From Alistipes sp. Zagget8 (lineage in GTDB: Bacteria > Bacteroidota > Bacteroidia > Bacteroidales > Rikenellaceae): a DNA stretch of 64,000 bases. The DNA lies in contig MSHJ01000018.1 in assembly GCA_001941065.1 (NCBI GenBank), forward strand, positions 62,001 to 126,000, given 5' to 3'. Under the pieces are notes generated by a model that saw nothing but the letters and a program-made list of their open reading frames with translations, was not told the DNA's origin and made no database searches. The position numbers and the translations under genes are program-made. Every line of letters starts with the position of its first letter. The first letter of the stretch is position 1. Of this stretch, positions 14,641 to 23,251 are shown piece after piece.

Positions 14641-15402
14641 ATGGCAACACAAAAAAAGACAGCCGAGGTTGATTACTCGATGCAGGAGAAAATCCTGGCG
14701 CTCTACGAGCTGCAGAAGATCGACAGCAAGATCGACGAAATCAACAAGGTGAAAGGTGAACTGCCTCTTGAGGTTCAGGATCTCGAGGACGAGATGGCCG
14801 GGATGAAGACCCGCATCGACCACATCAACGCGGAGATCGAGGAGCTCAACACGCTGTCCAAGCAGCGCAAGCGCGAGGTGGACCAGGCCAAGATCATGAT
14901 CGGCAACTACAAGGAGCAGCAGAACAACGTGCGCAACAACCGGGAGTTCGACGCCATCACCAAGGAGATCGAGTATCAGGAACTCGAGATCGAGCTGGCC
15001 GAGAAACGCCTGAAGGAGTATGCCGCCGGCGTGAAGGTCAAGAAGGCCCAGCTGGAGGATGCCGAGGCGCAGAGCAAGGAGCGTCTGGCGGACCTCGGGG
15101 CCAAGAAAACCGAGTTGGAGGGCATCGAGGCCGAGACCGCGCCGCTGGTGGCCGAGTACGAGGTGCTGGGTGCGCAGGCCAAGGAGAAGATCGACGAGCG
15201 CCTGCTGTCCGCTTACGAGCGCATCCGCCGCAACGTCCGCAACGGACTGGCCGTGGTGACTGTCAAGCGCGACGCCTGCGGAGGCTGTTTCAACCGCATC
15301 CCGCCCCAGCGTCAGGTGGACATCCGCCAAGGTAAGAAGATCATTGTCTGCGAGTACTGCGGCCGCATCCTGGTGGCCGATCCCGACGAACCGCAGGAAT
15401 AG
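14641..15402 (+). CDS. Coiled-coil C4-type zinc-ribbon protein (CdsZ-like)
   Basis: This encodes 253 residues. Residues about 12-195 form one long coiled coil (LYELQKIDSKIDEINKVKGELP, LEDEMAGMKTRIDHINAEIEEL). The C-terminus carries a four-cysteine zinc ribbon (DACGGCF ... VCEYCGRIL) of the zf-RING_7 type. Relatives such as CdsZ and the chlamydial CT398 protein are proposed scaffold proteins; the exact role is open. It commonly sits beside Nif3-like genes, as here. Its own promoter lies inside the previous gene and a hairpin terminator follows. Confidence 0.9.
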   Translation: MATQKKTAEVDYSMQEKILALYELQKIDSKIDEINKVKGELPLEVQDLEDEMAGMKTRIDHINAEIEELNTLSKQRKREVDQAKIMIGNYKEQQNNVRNNREFDAITKEIEYQELEIELAEKRLKEYAAGVKVKKAQLEDAEAQSKERLADLGAKKTELEGIEAETAPLVAEYEVLGAQAKEKIDERLLSAYERIRRNVRNGLAVVTVKRDACGGCFNRIPPQRQVDIRQGKKIIVCEYCGRILVADPDEPQE

Positions 15403-15421
15403 AGACGATACGAATTGCGAT

Positions 15422-15460
15422 AAGGCTTCCGGATTTTCCGGAAGCCTTTCGTTTGTTTTT
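15422..15460 (+). terminator. Terminator after the zinc-ribbon gene
   Basis: AAGGCTTCCGGA pairs with TCCGGAAGCCTT, followed by TCGTTTGTTTTT. Confidence 0.8.
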
Positions 15461-15532
15461 AAATATTTTTGTAAATGCAGGAATGTTAATTTATTAACAC
15501 CGAAATTTCTTCCGACTTTTGCAAATAATCCT

Positions 15533-15540
15533 TAACTTTG
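15533..15540 (+). promoter_or_regulatory. Minus-7 element for the nadE-rseC-rnf operon
   Basis: TAACTTTG lies 33 bases before the nadE start, within an AT-rich stretch. No well-spaced TTTG is seen upstream, so only the minus-7 half is claimed. Confidence 0.5.
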
Positions 15541-15573
15541 CGGAGTTGTAATGCCCCGACTTAAACCACTGCC

Positions 15574-17142
15574 ATGAAAATAGCTATTGCCCAGTTGAAT
15601 TACACGATCGGAGATGTGGACGGCAACGCATCCAAGATCATCGATTCGATCAACAAAGCGAAAGCACAACGCGCCGACCTGGTGATCTTCGCCGAACAGG
15701 CCGTGAGCGGAACCCCTGCCTTCGACCTGCTGCGCAAAACGACCTTCCTCGAGTTGTGCGAGGACGCTCTGGTCGAGATCGCCTCGTGCTGCGACGGCAT
15801 CGCCGCCATCGTCGGCCTGCCGATCCTCACCGCCGAGGGCACGATCAGCGCCGCGGCGCTGATCCAGGACCGCAAGGTGCTGCGCTACGTCGGGAAGAAA
15901 TACATCACCGCACGCCGCGAGATGGGTTTCCTGACCCCTTCGAAGGGGTTTGAGTACGCCACGGTCAAGGGCCACAAGTGCGCCATCATCGTGGGCGACG
16001 ACCTGAGCCGCGAGCACGATTTCGACCAGTCGGTCGAGACCGTCATTTCGATCAACGCCCGCAAGTACGGCAAGGGAACCATGACCTACCGCTATGAAAT
16101 GATGCGCAACCTGGCGTTCGTCGAGGGCAAGAACCTCGTGATGGTCAATCAGGTGGGCGGTTCGACCGACATCGTGTACGACGGTACGTCGGGCGTGATG
16201 AACGGCCGCGGCGAGGTGGTGCTGATGATGAAGAATTTCGAGGAGGATTTCCAGATTTTCGATACCAAGGCCGCTGCCGAGCCGATCGCAATTCCCTCGA
16301 CCTACAACGACCGCACGCGGCTGGTCTACGGGGCGGCCCGCTGCGGACTGCGGGATTTCTTCCGCAAGAACGGCTACAAAAAAGCCTCGATAGGCCTTTC
16401 GGGCGGTATCGACTCGTGTCTGGCCGCCGATGCGCTGGGCGCGGAGAACGTCCGGGCGCTGCTGATGCCCTCGCCCTTCTCGTCCCTCGAATCGGTGGAG
16501 GACGCCAAGGAGCTGGCCCGCAACCTCGGCATCGAATACAACGTCATTCCCATTTCCGAAATCTACACCAGCGTGGTGAACACCCTCAAACCGGTCATCG
16601 GCGGCACGGAGTTCGACGCCACGGAGGAGAATATCCAGACCCGTATCCGCACGGTGCTGCTGATGGCCCTGCAGAACAAGACGGATTACATCCTGCTGAA
16701 CTCCTCGAACAAAAGCGAGAACGCACTGGGACTCTGCACCCTTTACGGCGATACGGCGGGCGCGTTCAGCCCCACGGGCGACCTCTACAAGAGCGAGATG
16801 TACGACGTGGCCCGCTATATCAACCGCACGCAGGGCAATCCCATTCCCGAGAATATCCTGACCAAGGAACCTTCGTCGGAACTGCATCCGGGACAGAAGG
16901 ACAGCGACATCCTGCCGCCCTACGAGGTGGTGGACGCCATCCTGATGCGCATGATCGAGGAGGGGCAGCACCGCGAGGAGATTATCAACGCGGGATTCGA
17001 TTCGGAGGTCGTGGAGAAAATCCACGCGATGATCATGCACAACGAGAAGAAACGCTATCAGTTCCCGCCCGTGCTGCGGCTTTCGTCGTGCACATTCGGA
17101 CACGAGCGGCTGATGCCCCTGACCAATAAATACGGAGACTGA
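15574..17142 (+). CDS. nadE: NAD+ synthase with degenerate glutaminase domain
   Basis: This encodes 522 residues: an N-terminal nitrilase-like (glutamine amidotransferase) domain (about 1-240) and a C-terminal NAD synthetase domain with the ATP-pyrophosphatase loop IGLSGGIDSCLAADAL (SGGIDS 276-281) and LNSSNKSENALGLCTLYGD. The synthetase turns deamido-NAD and ATP into NAD. In the nitrilase half, the Glu (Glu41 in FAEQ) and Lys (GKKYI, near 108-109) are present. The usual nucleophile Cys of the LICED-type motif is Gly141 (AIIVGDDLS). Glutamine hydrolysis is therefore predicted to be lost and free ammonia used. It is the first gene of an operon running through rseC and rnf. Confidence 0.92.
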   Translation: MKIAIAQLNYTIGDVDGNASKIIDSINKAKAQRADLVIFAEQAVSGTPAFDLLRKTTFLELCEDALVEIASCCDGIAAIVGLPILTAEGTISAAALIQDRKVLRYVGKKYITARREMGFLTPSKGFEYATVKGHKCAIIVGDDLSREHDFDQSVETVISINARKYGKGTMTYRYEMMRNLAFVEGKNLVMVNQVGGSTDIVYDGTSGVMNGRGEVVLMMKNFEEDFQIFDTKAAAEPIAIPSTYNDRTRLVYGAARCGLRDFFRKNGYKKASIGLSGGIDSCLAADALGAENVRALLMPSPFSSLESVEDAKELARNLGIEYNVIPISEIYTSVVNTLKPVIGGTEFDATEENIQTRIRTVLLMALQNKTDYILLNSSNKSENALGLCTLYGDTAGAFSPTGDLYKSEMYDVARYINRTQGNPIPENILTKEPSSELHPGQKDSDILPPYEVVDAILMRMIEEGQHREEIINAGFDSEVVEKIHAMIMHNEKKRYQFPPVLRLSSCTFGHERLMPLTNKYGD

Positions 17143-17145
17143 GGC

Positions 17146-17565
17146 GTGGCGGAGCTGATCGAACACGTCGGTGTGGTGGAGCGCACGGAGCGCGGCGCGG
17201 TCTATGTGCGGATTACCTCCCGGAGCGCCTGCGGAACGTGCAGCGCCCGTCAGGCATGCGGGCTCGCCGAAGCGCAGGATAAGATCGTCGTCGTGACGAC
17301 CCCCTGCGCCGCGTCGTTCGCGGTGGGGGAGGATGTATCGGTCGGTGTGCGCCGGAGTGCGGGCATGCGGGCCGTCGTGCTGGCCTATGTCGGTGCGCTG
17401 GCGGTGCTTATGGCGGTGCTCGTGGCGGCGATTGCCGGCATGGGATGGAGTGAAGGCGCTGGCGCCCTCGCAGCGATCGCTGGCGTGGGCGTTTATTATT
17501 TCGTGCTGTGGCTCTGCCGCGCGAAAATCGAACACACAATTCAATTTACAATAACTAAAATCTGA
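17146..17565 (+). CDS. rseC: RseC-family membrane protein
   Basis: This encodes 139 residues starting at GTG 17146, three bases after the nadE stop; no ATG is available. The N-terminal part has the SoxR-reducing-system RseC cysteines (RSACGTCSARQACGLAEAQ) and two membrane helices follow (AVVLAYVGALAVLMAVLVAAIAGM and ALAAIAGVGVYYFVLWLC). In Bacteroidetes, RseC-type genes stand directly before rnfB, as here (TGATG overlap). A role in assembly or redox tuning of Rnf is inferred from this context. Confidence 0.9.
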   Translation: MAELIEHVGVVERTERGAVYVRITSRSACGTCSARQACGLAEAQDKIVVVTTPCAASFAVGEDVSVGVRRSAGMRAVVLAYVGALAVLMAVLVAAIAGMGWSEGAGALAAIAGVGVYYFVLWLCRAKIEHTIQFTITKI

Positions 17566-18518
17566 TGGAAGTATTACTTTACACGATTCTGACGCTCTGC
17601 GCGTTGGGCGTGCTCTCGGCGGTGATCCTCTATTTCGTGGCCCAGAAATTCCGGGTCGAGGAGGACCCGCGCATCGACGAGGTGGAGAAGATGCTCCCCG
17701 GCGCCAACTGCGGCGGCTGCGGATTCGCAGGCTGCCGGGGTATGGCCGATGCGCTGGTCAAGCAGGATGACATTTCGTCGCTGTTCTGCCCCGTGGGCGG
17801 CGGCGACTGCATGAAGGCCGTGGCTGCCTACCTCGGAAAGGCCGCTGCCGAAAAGCAGCCCGAAGTGGCGACCGTCCGCTGCGGCGGTACGTGCGAAAAG
17901 CGTCCCCGGACAAACGATTTCGACGGAGCCAAATCGTGCGCCGTGGCTTCGTCGCTCTACGTGGGCGAGACGGGCTGTGCATTCGGATGCCTCGGATTCG
18001 GCGACTGCGTCGTGGCCTGCGCCTTCGACGCCATTCACATCAATCCCGCAACGGGGCTTCCGGAGGTCGATCCCGACAAGTGTACGGCCTGCGGCGCCTG
18101 CGTGAAGGCATGTCCGAAAATGATCATCGAACTGCGCAAGAAATGGCCCAAGAACCGCGCGGTTTACGTGTCGTGCGTCTCGAAGGACAAGGGCGCCGTG
18201 GTGATGAAGGCCTGCAAGGCCGGGTGTATCGGCTGCGGCAAGTGCGTGAAGGTCTGCGCCTTCGACGCTATCACCGTGGAGAACAACCTCGCTTATATCG
18301 ACCCGCTGAAATGCAAGTTGTGCCGCAAGTGCGTGAACGAGTGCCCCACGGGTGCCATCCGGCTGGTCGGCATGGACCCGCTGCCCAAGGCCCCGAAGGC
18401 CGCTCCGGCTCCGGCGGCCCCCGCCGCTCCCAAGGCCGAAACGGCTCCTGCGGCGGAGAAACCGGCGGCTGCCGCTCCGAAGGCCGAGGCTGCGCCTGAT
18501 GCTAACAAAGAATCGTAA
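17565..18518 (+). CDS. rnfB: Ion-translocating oxidoreductase subunit RnfB
   Basis: This encodes 317 residues: an N-terminal membrane helix (3-27), then the Fe-S motif MLPGANCGGCGFAGC (Cys49, 52, 57, and 75 in LFCP), then a series of ferredoxin-type clusters (CTACGACVKACP, CIGCGKCVKVC, CKLCRKCVNECP). RnfB takes electrons from reduced ferredoxin into the Rnf complex at the membrane. The last 40 or so residues are an Ala/Pro/Lys low-complexity tail (KAAPAPAAPAAPKAE) with no domain, an unusual addition. It overlaps rseC by one base and is followed 16 bases later by rnfC. Confidence 0.97.
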   Translation: MEVLLYTILTLCALGVLSAVILYFVAQKFRVEEDPRIDEVEKMLPGANCGGCGFAGCRGMADALVKQDDISSLFCPVGGGDCMKAVAAYLGKAAAEKQPEVATVRCGGTCEKRPRTNDFDGAKSCAVASSLYVGETGCAFGCLGFGDCVVACAFDAIHINPATGLPEVDPDKCTACGACVKACPKMIIELRKKWPKNRAVYVSCVSKDKGAVVMKACKAGCIGCGKCVKVCAFDAITVENNLAYIDPLKCKLCRKCVNECPTGAIRLVGMDPLPKAPKAAPAPAAPAAPKAETAPAAEKPAAAAPKAEAAPDANKES

Positions 18519-18534
18519 AAAAGGAATTCCAACT

Positions 18535-19881
18535 ATGAAGACATTTCCAATGGGCGGAGTCCATCCGTCGGAAAATAAGCTGAGCTGCGCAAAACCGATT
18601 GAGGTACTGCCGCTGCCCGAGGTGGTGACAATCCCCCTCGCGCAGCATATCGGGGCTCCCGCGGTGGCCAAGGTCGCCAAAGGAGACAAGGTGCTGACGG
18701 GACAGCTCATCGCCGAAGCCGGCAGCTTCATGTCGGCGAACATTCACTCCCCGGTGTCGGGAACGGTCACGGCCGTCGATATGGTTCCCAACGGACAGGG
18801 CCTGCGCCAGATGATGATCACCATCAAGCGCGAGGGCGACGACTGGGCCGAGGGCATCGACCGTTCGGAGACGCTGGTGAAGGTCTGCCCCTTCTCGGCG
18901 CAGGAGATCATCGCGAAGATCAAGGATGCCGGCATCGTCGGCATGGGCGGCGCGACGTTCCCTACGCACGTGAAACTCTCGGTGCCTCCCGGAAAAAAGG
19001 CCGACTGTGTCATTATCAACGGCGTGGAGTGCGAACCCTACCTCACCTCGGACCATCGCACGATGCTGGAGCACGGCGAAGAGCTGATGGTCGGCGTGAC
19101 GATTCTGATGAAAGCCGTGGGCGTGGAGAAAGCCTATATCGGTATCGAGAACAACAAGCCCGACGCCATCGCGCACCTGAAGCGGATTGCGGCGGAATAC
19201 AAAGGTATCGAGGTGGTGCCCTTGAAGGTGATGTATCCGCAGGGCGGTGAAAAACAGCTTATTGCGGCTGTCACGGGCCGGCAGGTTCCGCCCCCGCCCG
19301 CACTGCCTATCGACGTGGGCGCCGTGGTGTGCAACGCCTCGACGACGGTGGCCGTCTACCGGGCCGTGCAGAAATCGATGCCGCTGATCGAGCGCGTGGT
19401 GACTGTCACGGGCAAGCGCATGAAGGAGCCCAAAAACCTGCTGACCCGCATGGGTACGCCGGTTTCGGCGCTGCTGGAGGCCGCCGGGGGAGTTCCCGAG
19501 GAGCCTTCGAAGGTGGTGAACGGAGGTCCGATGATGGGCCGTGCGATGGTCAACCTCGCGTCGCCCGTCACGAAGGGTTGTTCGGGAATCACGGTCCTCT
19601 CGGGCCGCGAAGCCGTGCGCCGCGAGGCCGCGCAGTGCATCAAGTGCGCCAAGTGCGTGTCGGCCTGCCCGATGGGCCTGGAGCCTTATTACCTCTCGAA
19701 AATGACGCAGAAGAAGGGCTGGGACGCGCTCGAAGGGCAGATGATCACCTCGTGTATCGAGTGCGGATGCTGCCAGTCCACGTGCCCTTCGTACCTGCCG
19801 CTGCTGGACTGGATTCGTCTCGGAAAGCAGACCGTGATGGGAATCATCCGCGCACGCGGTGCCGCAGCGCCCAAAAAGTAA
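18535..19881 (+). CDS. rnfC: Rnf complex subunit RnfC
   Basis: This encodes 448 residues. KTFPMGGVHPSENK at the start, the biotin-like HSPVSGTVTAVD fold, the NADH/FMN-binding GIVGMGGATFPTHVKL and INGVECEPYLTSDHRTMLE, and two ferredoxin clusters (CIKCAKCVSACP, CIECGCCQSTCP) give the standard RnfC order. RnfC is the peripheral subunit that reduces NAD+. ATG 18535 is the first codon giving this N-terminus. A 180-base gap holding dispersed repeat C separates it from rnfD. Confidence 0.97.
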   Translation: MKTFPMGGVHPSENKLSCAKPIEVLPLPEVVTIPLAQHIGAPAVAKVAKGDKVLTGQLIAEAGSFMSANIHSPVSGTVTAVDMVPNGQGLRQMMITIKREGDDWAEGIDRSETLVKVCPFSAQEIIAKIKDAGIVGMGGATFPTHVKLSVPPGKKADCVIINGVECEPYLTSDHRTMLEHGEELMVGVTILMKAVGVEKAYIGIENNKPDAIAHLKRIAAEYKGIEVVPLKVMYPQGGEKQLIAAVTGRQVPPPPALPIDVGAVVCNASTTVAVYRAVQKSMPLIERVVTVTGKRMKEPKNLLTRMGTPVSALLEAAGGVPEEPSKVVNGGPMMGRAMVNLASPVTKGCSGITVLSGREAVRREAAQCIKCAKCVSACPMGLEPYYLSKMTQKKGWDALEGQMITSCIECGCCQSTCPSYLPLLDWIRLGKQTVMGIIRARGAAAPKK

Positions 19882-19933
19882 GGGTGGATTTCCGTTCCGA
19901 AGATTCCGGCCCGGCGGCCGCTTGCGGCCGTAA

Positions 19934-19998
19934 GTCCCTCCCGAGGGAGGGATTTAGGGTGGGGTAGGATTTGCAAACGCGGCTGCAGGCCGCGGGAC
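19934..19998 (+). repeat. Two-hairpin G-rich dispersed repeat, copy C (between rnfC and rnfD)
   Basis: CCCTCCC/GGGAGGG, the linker TTTAGGGTGGGGTAGGATTT, then GCGGC/GCCGC. It ends 63 bases before rnfD, inside the rnf operon and in the same orientation as rnfD. Confidence 0.85.
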
Positions 19999-20061
19999 GA
20001 TACCTCGGGAACGGCAGGAACGGTCCGATAATACGAAAAATGTAAAATTATAGTATAACTT

Positions 20062-21090
20062 ATGGCAAACAAACTCATTGTAGCTCCTGCGCCGCACGTC
20101 CAGACCTCCCAGTCGACGGCACGGATCATGCGCGACGTCGTGATTGCGCTGATGCCTGCGCTGGTCGTCTCGACCGTGGTGTTCGGGGCCGACGTGCTGC
20201 GCGTGACGGCCCTTTCGGTGGCGGCGTGCGTGGCGTTCGAGTACCTGATTCAGAAATTCATGGTCCGCGGTGCGGTCACCGTCACCAACTGGTCGGCCGT
20301 GGTGACCGGCGTGCTGCTGGCCTTCAACCTCCCGGCGTCGATTCCCTGGTGGATCGTCGTGATGGGCGCTTTCGTGGCGATTGCCGTCGCCAAGATGACC
20401 TTCGGAGGCCTGGGCAAGAACCCCTTCAACCCCGCGCTCGTGGGGCGTGTGTTCCTGCTGATCGCCTACCCGGTGCAGATGACCTCGTTCCCGCTGCCGG
20501 TGAACGGCGCGTTCGACGCCCTTTCGGGCGCCACGCCGCTGGCCGCCGTGAAGCAGGGCATCGTGACTCCCGGGACGGTCGGCGCACAGGAACTGCTGCT
20601 GGGTAATATGCCCGGTTCGCTGGGCGAGGTGGCCGCGCTGGCGCTGCTGTGCGGTTTCGTCTACCTGCTGTGGCGGCGCGTAATCACCTGGCACATTCCC
20701 GTGACGGTGCTCGTGACGATGGCCCTGTTCGCCGGGGTGGTTACGATGTGTACGACTTCGCTTGAAGGTGTCGGGCCGGATGACGTGAAAATCGGAGAGG
20801 TGGCCTATAAGACCGGGTTCCTCTTCGGACGCGCGCTGTCGTCCGGACTGTTCCACGTGCTGGCCGGAGGTGCGATCCTCGGTGCCGTGTTCATGGCCAC
20901 CGACTATTCGACCTCGCCGATGACCGTTCGGGGCGGCGTGATCTTCGCGGTCGGGATCGGTCTGATAACCATGTGCATCCGTCTGTGGGGCGCCTATCCC
21001 GAGGGTATGTCGTTCGCGATCCTCGTCATGAACGCCTGCGTGCCCCTGATCAACAAATATGTCAAACCCAAGCGCTTCGGCGTAAAATAA
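20062..21090 (+). CDS. rnfD: Rnf complex membrane subunit RnfD
   Basis: This encodes 342 residues with about ten hydrophobic helices. FGGLGKNPFNPALVGRVFLL and the covalent-flavin site in FDALSGATPLAA (Thr of SGAT) are diagnostic of RnfD/NqrB. FATDYSTSPMT-like residues (VFMATDYSTSPMTVRGG) lie near the C-terminus. It forms part of the ion channel with RnfA and RnfE. The start is 63 bases after repeat C, so the transcript between rnfC and rnfD is expected to carry two hairpins. Confidence 0.97.
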   Translation: MANKLIVAPAPHVQTSQSTARIMRDVVIALMPALVVSTVVFGADVLRVTALSVAACVAFEYLIQKFMVRGAVTVTNWSAVVTGVLLAFNLPASIPWWIVVMGAFVAIAVAKMTFGGLGKNPFNPALVGRVFLLIAYPVQMTSFPLPVNGAFDALSGATPLAAVKQGIVTPGTVGAQELLLGNMPGSLGEVAALALLCGFVYLLWRRVITWHIPVTVLVTMALFAGVVTMCTTSLEGVGPDDVKIGEVAYKTGFLFGRALSSGLFHVLAGGAILGAVFMATDYSTSPMTVRGGVIFAVGIGLITMCIRLWGAYPEGMSFAILVMNACVPLINKYVKPKRFGVK

Positions 21091-21108
21091 CGGAGGAGGC
21101 AGTATAGT

Positions 21109-21774
21109 ATGAAAAGTACACTTTTGAACATGACGGCCGTCCTCTTCGGCATCACCCTCGTGGCTTCGGCGGGAGTGGGCGTCGTCAATATGATTACCGA
21201 AGAGCCGATCGCCGCGGCCAAGGAGGCGGCGACGAAAGCGGCCCTCACGGAGGTGCTGCCGGCATTCGACGCGACGACCTCCGAAGTGCTGACGATCGAC
21301 GAGATGCCGATCACGGTCTACACGGCCACCAAAGAGGGCGCCGTGAGCGGATATGCCGTGCAGTCGATGACCAAGCAGGGATTCGGCGGCGTGGTGCGCC
21401 TGATGGTGGGTTTCACCCCCGAGGGCGAGGTCGTGAACGTCAACGTGCTGGAGCAGACCGAGACCCCGGGCCTCGGAACCAAGATGGCCGACGAGGGCAA
21501 CATCCTGCTCGGCAGCGTCAAGGGACAGAAGCTCGAGGACAAGAAACTCGTGGACGGCAAGCTGGCCGTGAAGAAGGACGGCGGAGACGTCGATGCGCTG
21601 ACCGCCGCGACCATCTCGTCGAGGGCCTATGTCGATGCGATCAACCGCGCATGGATGGCCTACAAAAGCGTAGCGTCGGGCGAGGCCCCGACGGACGTGG
21701 CATCCGGTGCGACGGCGGCCGCCGCCGCGCAAACCAACGAGCCTGCGGCTCAGGAAGGAGGGCAAAATGAATAA
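21109..21774 (+). CDS. rnfG: Rnf complex flavoprotein subunit RnfG
   Basis: This encodes 221 residues. One N-terminal membrane anchor (TAVLFGITLVASAGVGVVNMI) precedes an FMN-binding domain: GFGGVVRLMVGF, ETPGLGTKM and DALTAATISSRAYVDAI, whose second Thr is the site of covalent FMN attachment (the family form is usually SGAT-like; here TAAT). The C-terminus ends in an Ala-rich tail (ASGATAAAAAQTNEPAAQ). RnfG carries electrons on the outer face of the membrane. It overlaps rnfE by eight bases. Confidence 0.96.
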   Translation: MKSTLLNMTAVLFGITLVASAGVGVVNMITEEPIAAAKEAATKAALTEVLPAFDATTSEVLTIDEMPITVYTATKEGAVSGYAVQSMTKQGFGGVVRLMVGFTPEGEVVNVNVLEQTETPGLGTKMADEGNILLGSVKGQKLEDKKLVDGKLAVKKDGGDVDALTAATISSRAYVDAINRAWMAYKSVASGEAPTDVASGATAAAAAQTNEPAAQEGGQNE

Positions 21775-22351
21775 ATTGCAGATTATACTGAGCGGTATCG
21801 TCAAGAACAACCCGACGTTCGTGCTGGTGCTGGGTATGTGCCCCACGCTGGGAACGACCACTTCGGCCGAGAACGGCATGGGTATGGGACTGGCGACGAT
21901 GGCCGTGCTGATCATGTCGAACCTCGTGATCTCGCTCATCAAGAACATCATTCCCGACAAGGTCCGCATTCCGGCGTTCATCGTCGTGATCGCCTCGTTC
22001 GTGACCATCATCCAGATGCTGATGCAGGCCTATGTTCCGGCGCTGTACGATGCGCTGGGCGTCTTCATCCCGCTGATCGTGGTGAACTGCATCATTCTGG
22101 GCCGCGCCGAGGCCTTCGCCTCGAAGAACTCGCCGTTCGACTCCGCGCTTGACGGCGTGGGCATCGGTCTGGGATTTACGCTGGCTCTGACGGTCGTCGG
22201 CGCCGTGCGCGAGATTCTGGGCAGCGGCGCCATCTTCGGCGTCAGCCTCGGAATCGCAGACTACACGCCGCTGATCTTCGTGCTGGCTCCCGGTGCATTC
22301 CTGGTGCTCGGGTATCTCATGGTGTTGTTTAACAAATTAGCCAAGAAATAG
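21767..22351 (+). CDS. rnfE: Rnf complex membrane subunit RnfE
   Basis: This encodes 194 residues with six membrane helices. [37 protein letters not shown] and [19 protein letters not shown] are family hallmarks; the [12 protein letters not shown] stretch belongs to the half-channel repeated in RnfA. ATG 21767 lies within the rnfG end (eight-base overlap). With RnfA and RnfD it forms the sodium- or proton-conducting core. Confidence 0.97.
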   Translation: MNKLQIILSGIVKNNPTFVLVLGMCPTLGTTTSAENGMGMGLATMAVLIMSNLVISLIKNIIPDKVRIPAFIVVIASFVTIIQMLMQAYVPALYDALGVFIPLIVVNCIILGRAEAFASKNSPFDSALDGVGIGLGFTLALTVVGAVREILGSGAIFGVSLGIADYTPLIFVLAPGAFLVLGYLMVLFNKLAKK

Positions 22352-22353
22352 TT

Positions 22354-22932
22354 ATGGAGCTTTCCTATTTTGCAATCATCATCGGCGCCATCTTCGTCAA
22401 CAACGTCGTGCTGGCGCAGTTCCTCGGCATCTGCCCCTTCCTGGGCGTGTCGTCCAAGGTCGAAACCTCGATGGGTATGGGAGCCGCCGTAACCTTCGTG
22501 ATGGCCATTGCGGCTGTCGTGGCGTGGCTGATCCAGACCTATGTGCTGGTGCCGCTGGACATCGTCTACATGCAGACGATCGTCTTCATCCTCGTCATCG
22601 CGGCCCTCGTGCAGATGGTCGAGATCATGCTCAAGAAGATGTCGCCGTCGTTGTATCAGGCGCTGGGTATCTTCCTGCCCCTCATCACTACTAACTGCGC
22701 CGTGCTGGGCGTTGCGATCCTGATGATCCAGAAGGAGTTCAACCTGCTGCAGAGCGTCACCTACTCGGTGGCCACGGCCCTGGGATTCGCCTTGGCGCTG
22801 GTGCTCTTCGCCGGAATCCGCGAGCGTCTCGATTTCGAGGACGTTCCCAAGGCGTTCAAGGGCATTCCTATCGCGCTGATCACGGCCGGGATTCTGGCCA
22901 TGGCGTTCATGGGATTTTCCGGCCTTGTCTGA
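22354..22932 (+). CDS. rnfA: Rnf complex membrane subunit RnfA
   Basis: This encodes 192 residues with six membrane helices. [30 protein letters not shown] and [17 protein letters not shown] are the RnfA signatures and mirror those of RnfE. It is the last gene of the operon and starts two bases after the rnfE stop. A long hairpin with a T-run follows at 22971-23019. Confidence 0.97.
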   Translation: MELSYFAIIIGAIFVNNVVLAQFLGICPFLGVSSKVETSMGMGAAVTFVMAIAAVVAWLIQTYVLVPLDIVYMQTIVFILVIAALVQMVEIMLKKMSPSLYQALGIFLPLITTNCAVLGVAILMIQKEFNLLQSVTYSVATALGFALALVLFAGIRERLDFEDVPKAFKGIPIALITAGILAMAFMGFSGLV

Positions 22933-22970
22933 TTTTCGATGATTGCGGCGTACCTGCCGCACATCCCTCA

Positions 22971-23019
22971 AAATCCCCGAACGGGACGTACGCAAGTACT
23001 ACCCGTCCGGGGATTTTTC
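22971..23019 (+). terminator. Terminator of the rnf operon
   Basis: AAATCCCC (22971-22978) pairs with GGGGATTT (23009-23016); inside, ACGGG/CCCGT and GTAC/GTAC continue the stem. A TTTTT run follows. The right arm belongs to dispersed repeat R1. Confidence 0.8.
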
Positions 23020-23147
23020 ACGATGCACGACATCTGCACCGCACTGATCGAAAATCGCTGCGGGGAGGACCGTGCTGCTCCGCGATAATCAAAAACTCCG
23101 GGCGGATCGGTCGGTTGCTTATGTGGGTTTTCTCCTTTGGGGAAGAA
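22999..23147. repeat. Dispersed repeat R, copy 1 (after rnfA)
   Basis: About 120 bases closely match 49117-49257, beginning CTACCCGTCCGGGGATTTTT and running through CTGCACCGCACTGATCGAAA. After this, copy 1 has about 16 extra bases before a shared TCCTTTGGGG-like end. It contains no convincing reading frame. Confidence 0.8.
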
Positions 23148-23167
23148 CAGACATAATAAGATAATGC

Positions 23168-23209
23168 CAGACGAGGTTACGGTTTTCAGACCGTAACCTC
23201 GTCTGTTTT
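23168..23209. terminator. Strong hairpin between the rnf operon and the minus-strand sigma gene
   Basis: CAGACGAGGTTACGGT pairs perfectly over 16 bases with ACCGTAACCTCGTCTG around TTTTCA, followed by TTTTG on the plus strand. It separates two converging transcripts. Confidence 0.75.
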
Positions 23210-23251
23210 GTCGTACCTTGCATGAGCAATCCTTTATTTTATAATTAGGCG

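Noticed and set aside
15532..17544. A 670-residue open reading frame on the minus strand opposite nadE and rseC
   Set aside because: It is His/Arg/Val-rich with no family motif and mirrors a clear NAD synthase gene; GC-rich coding DNA produces such antisense frames.
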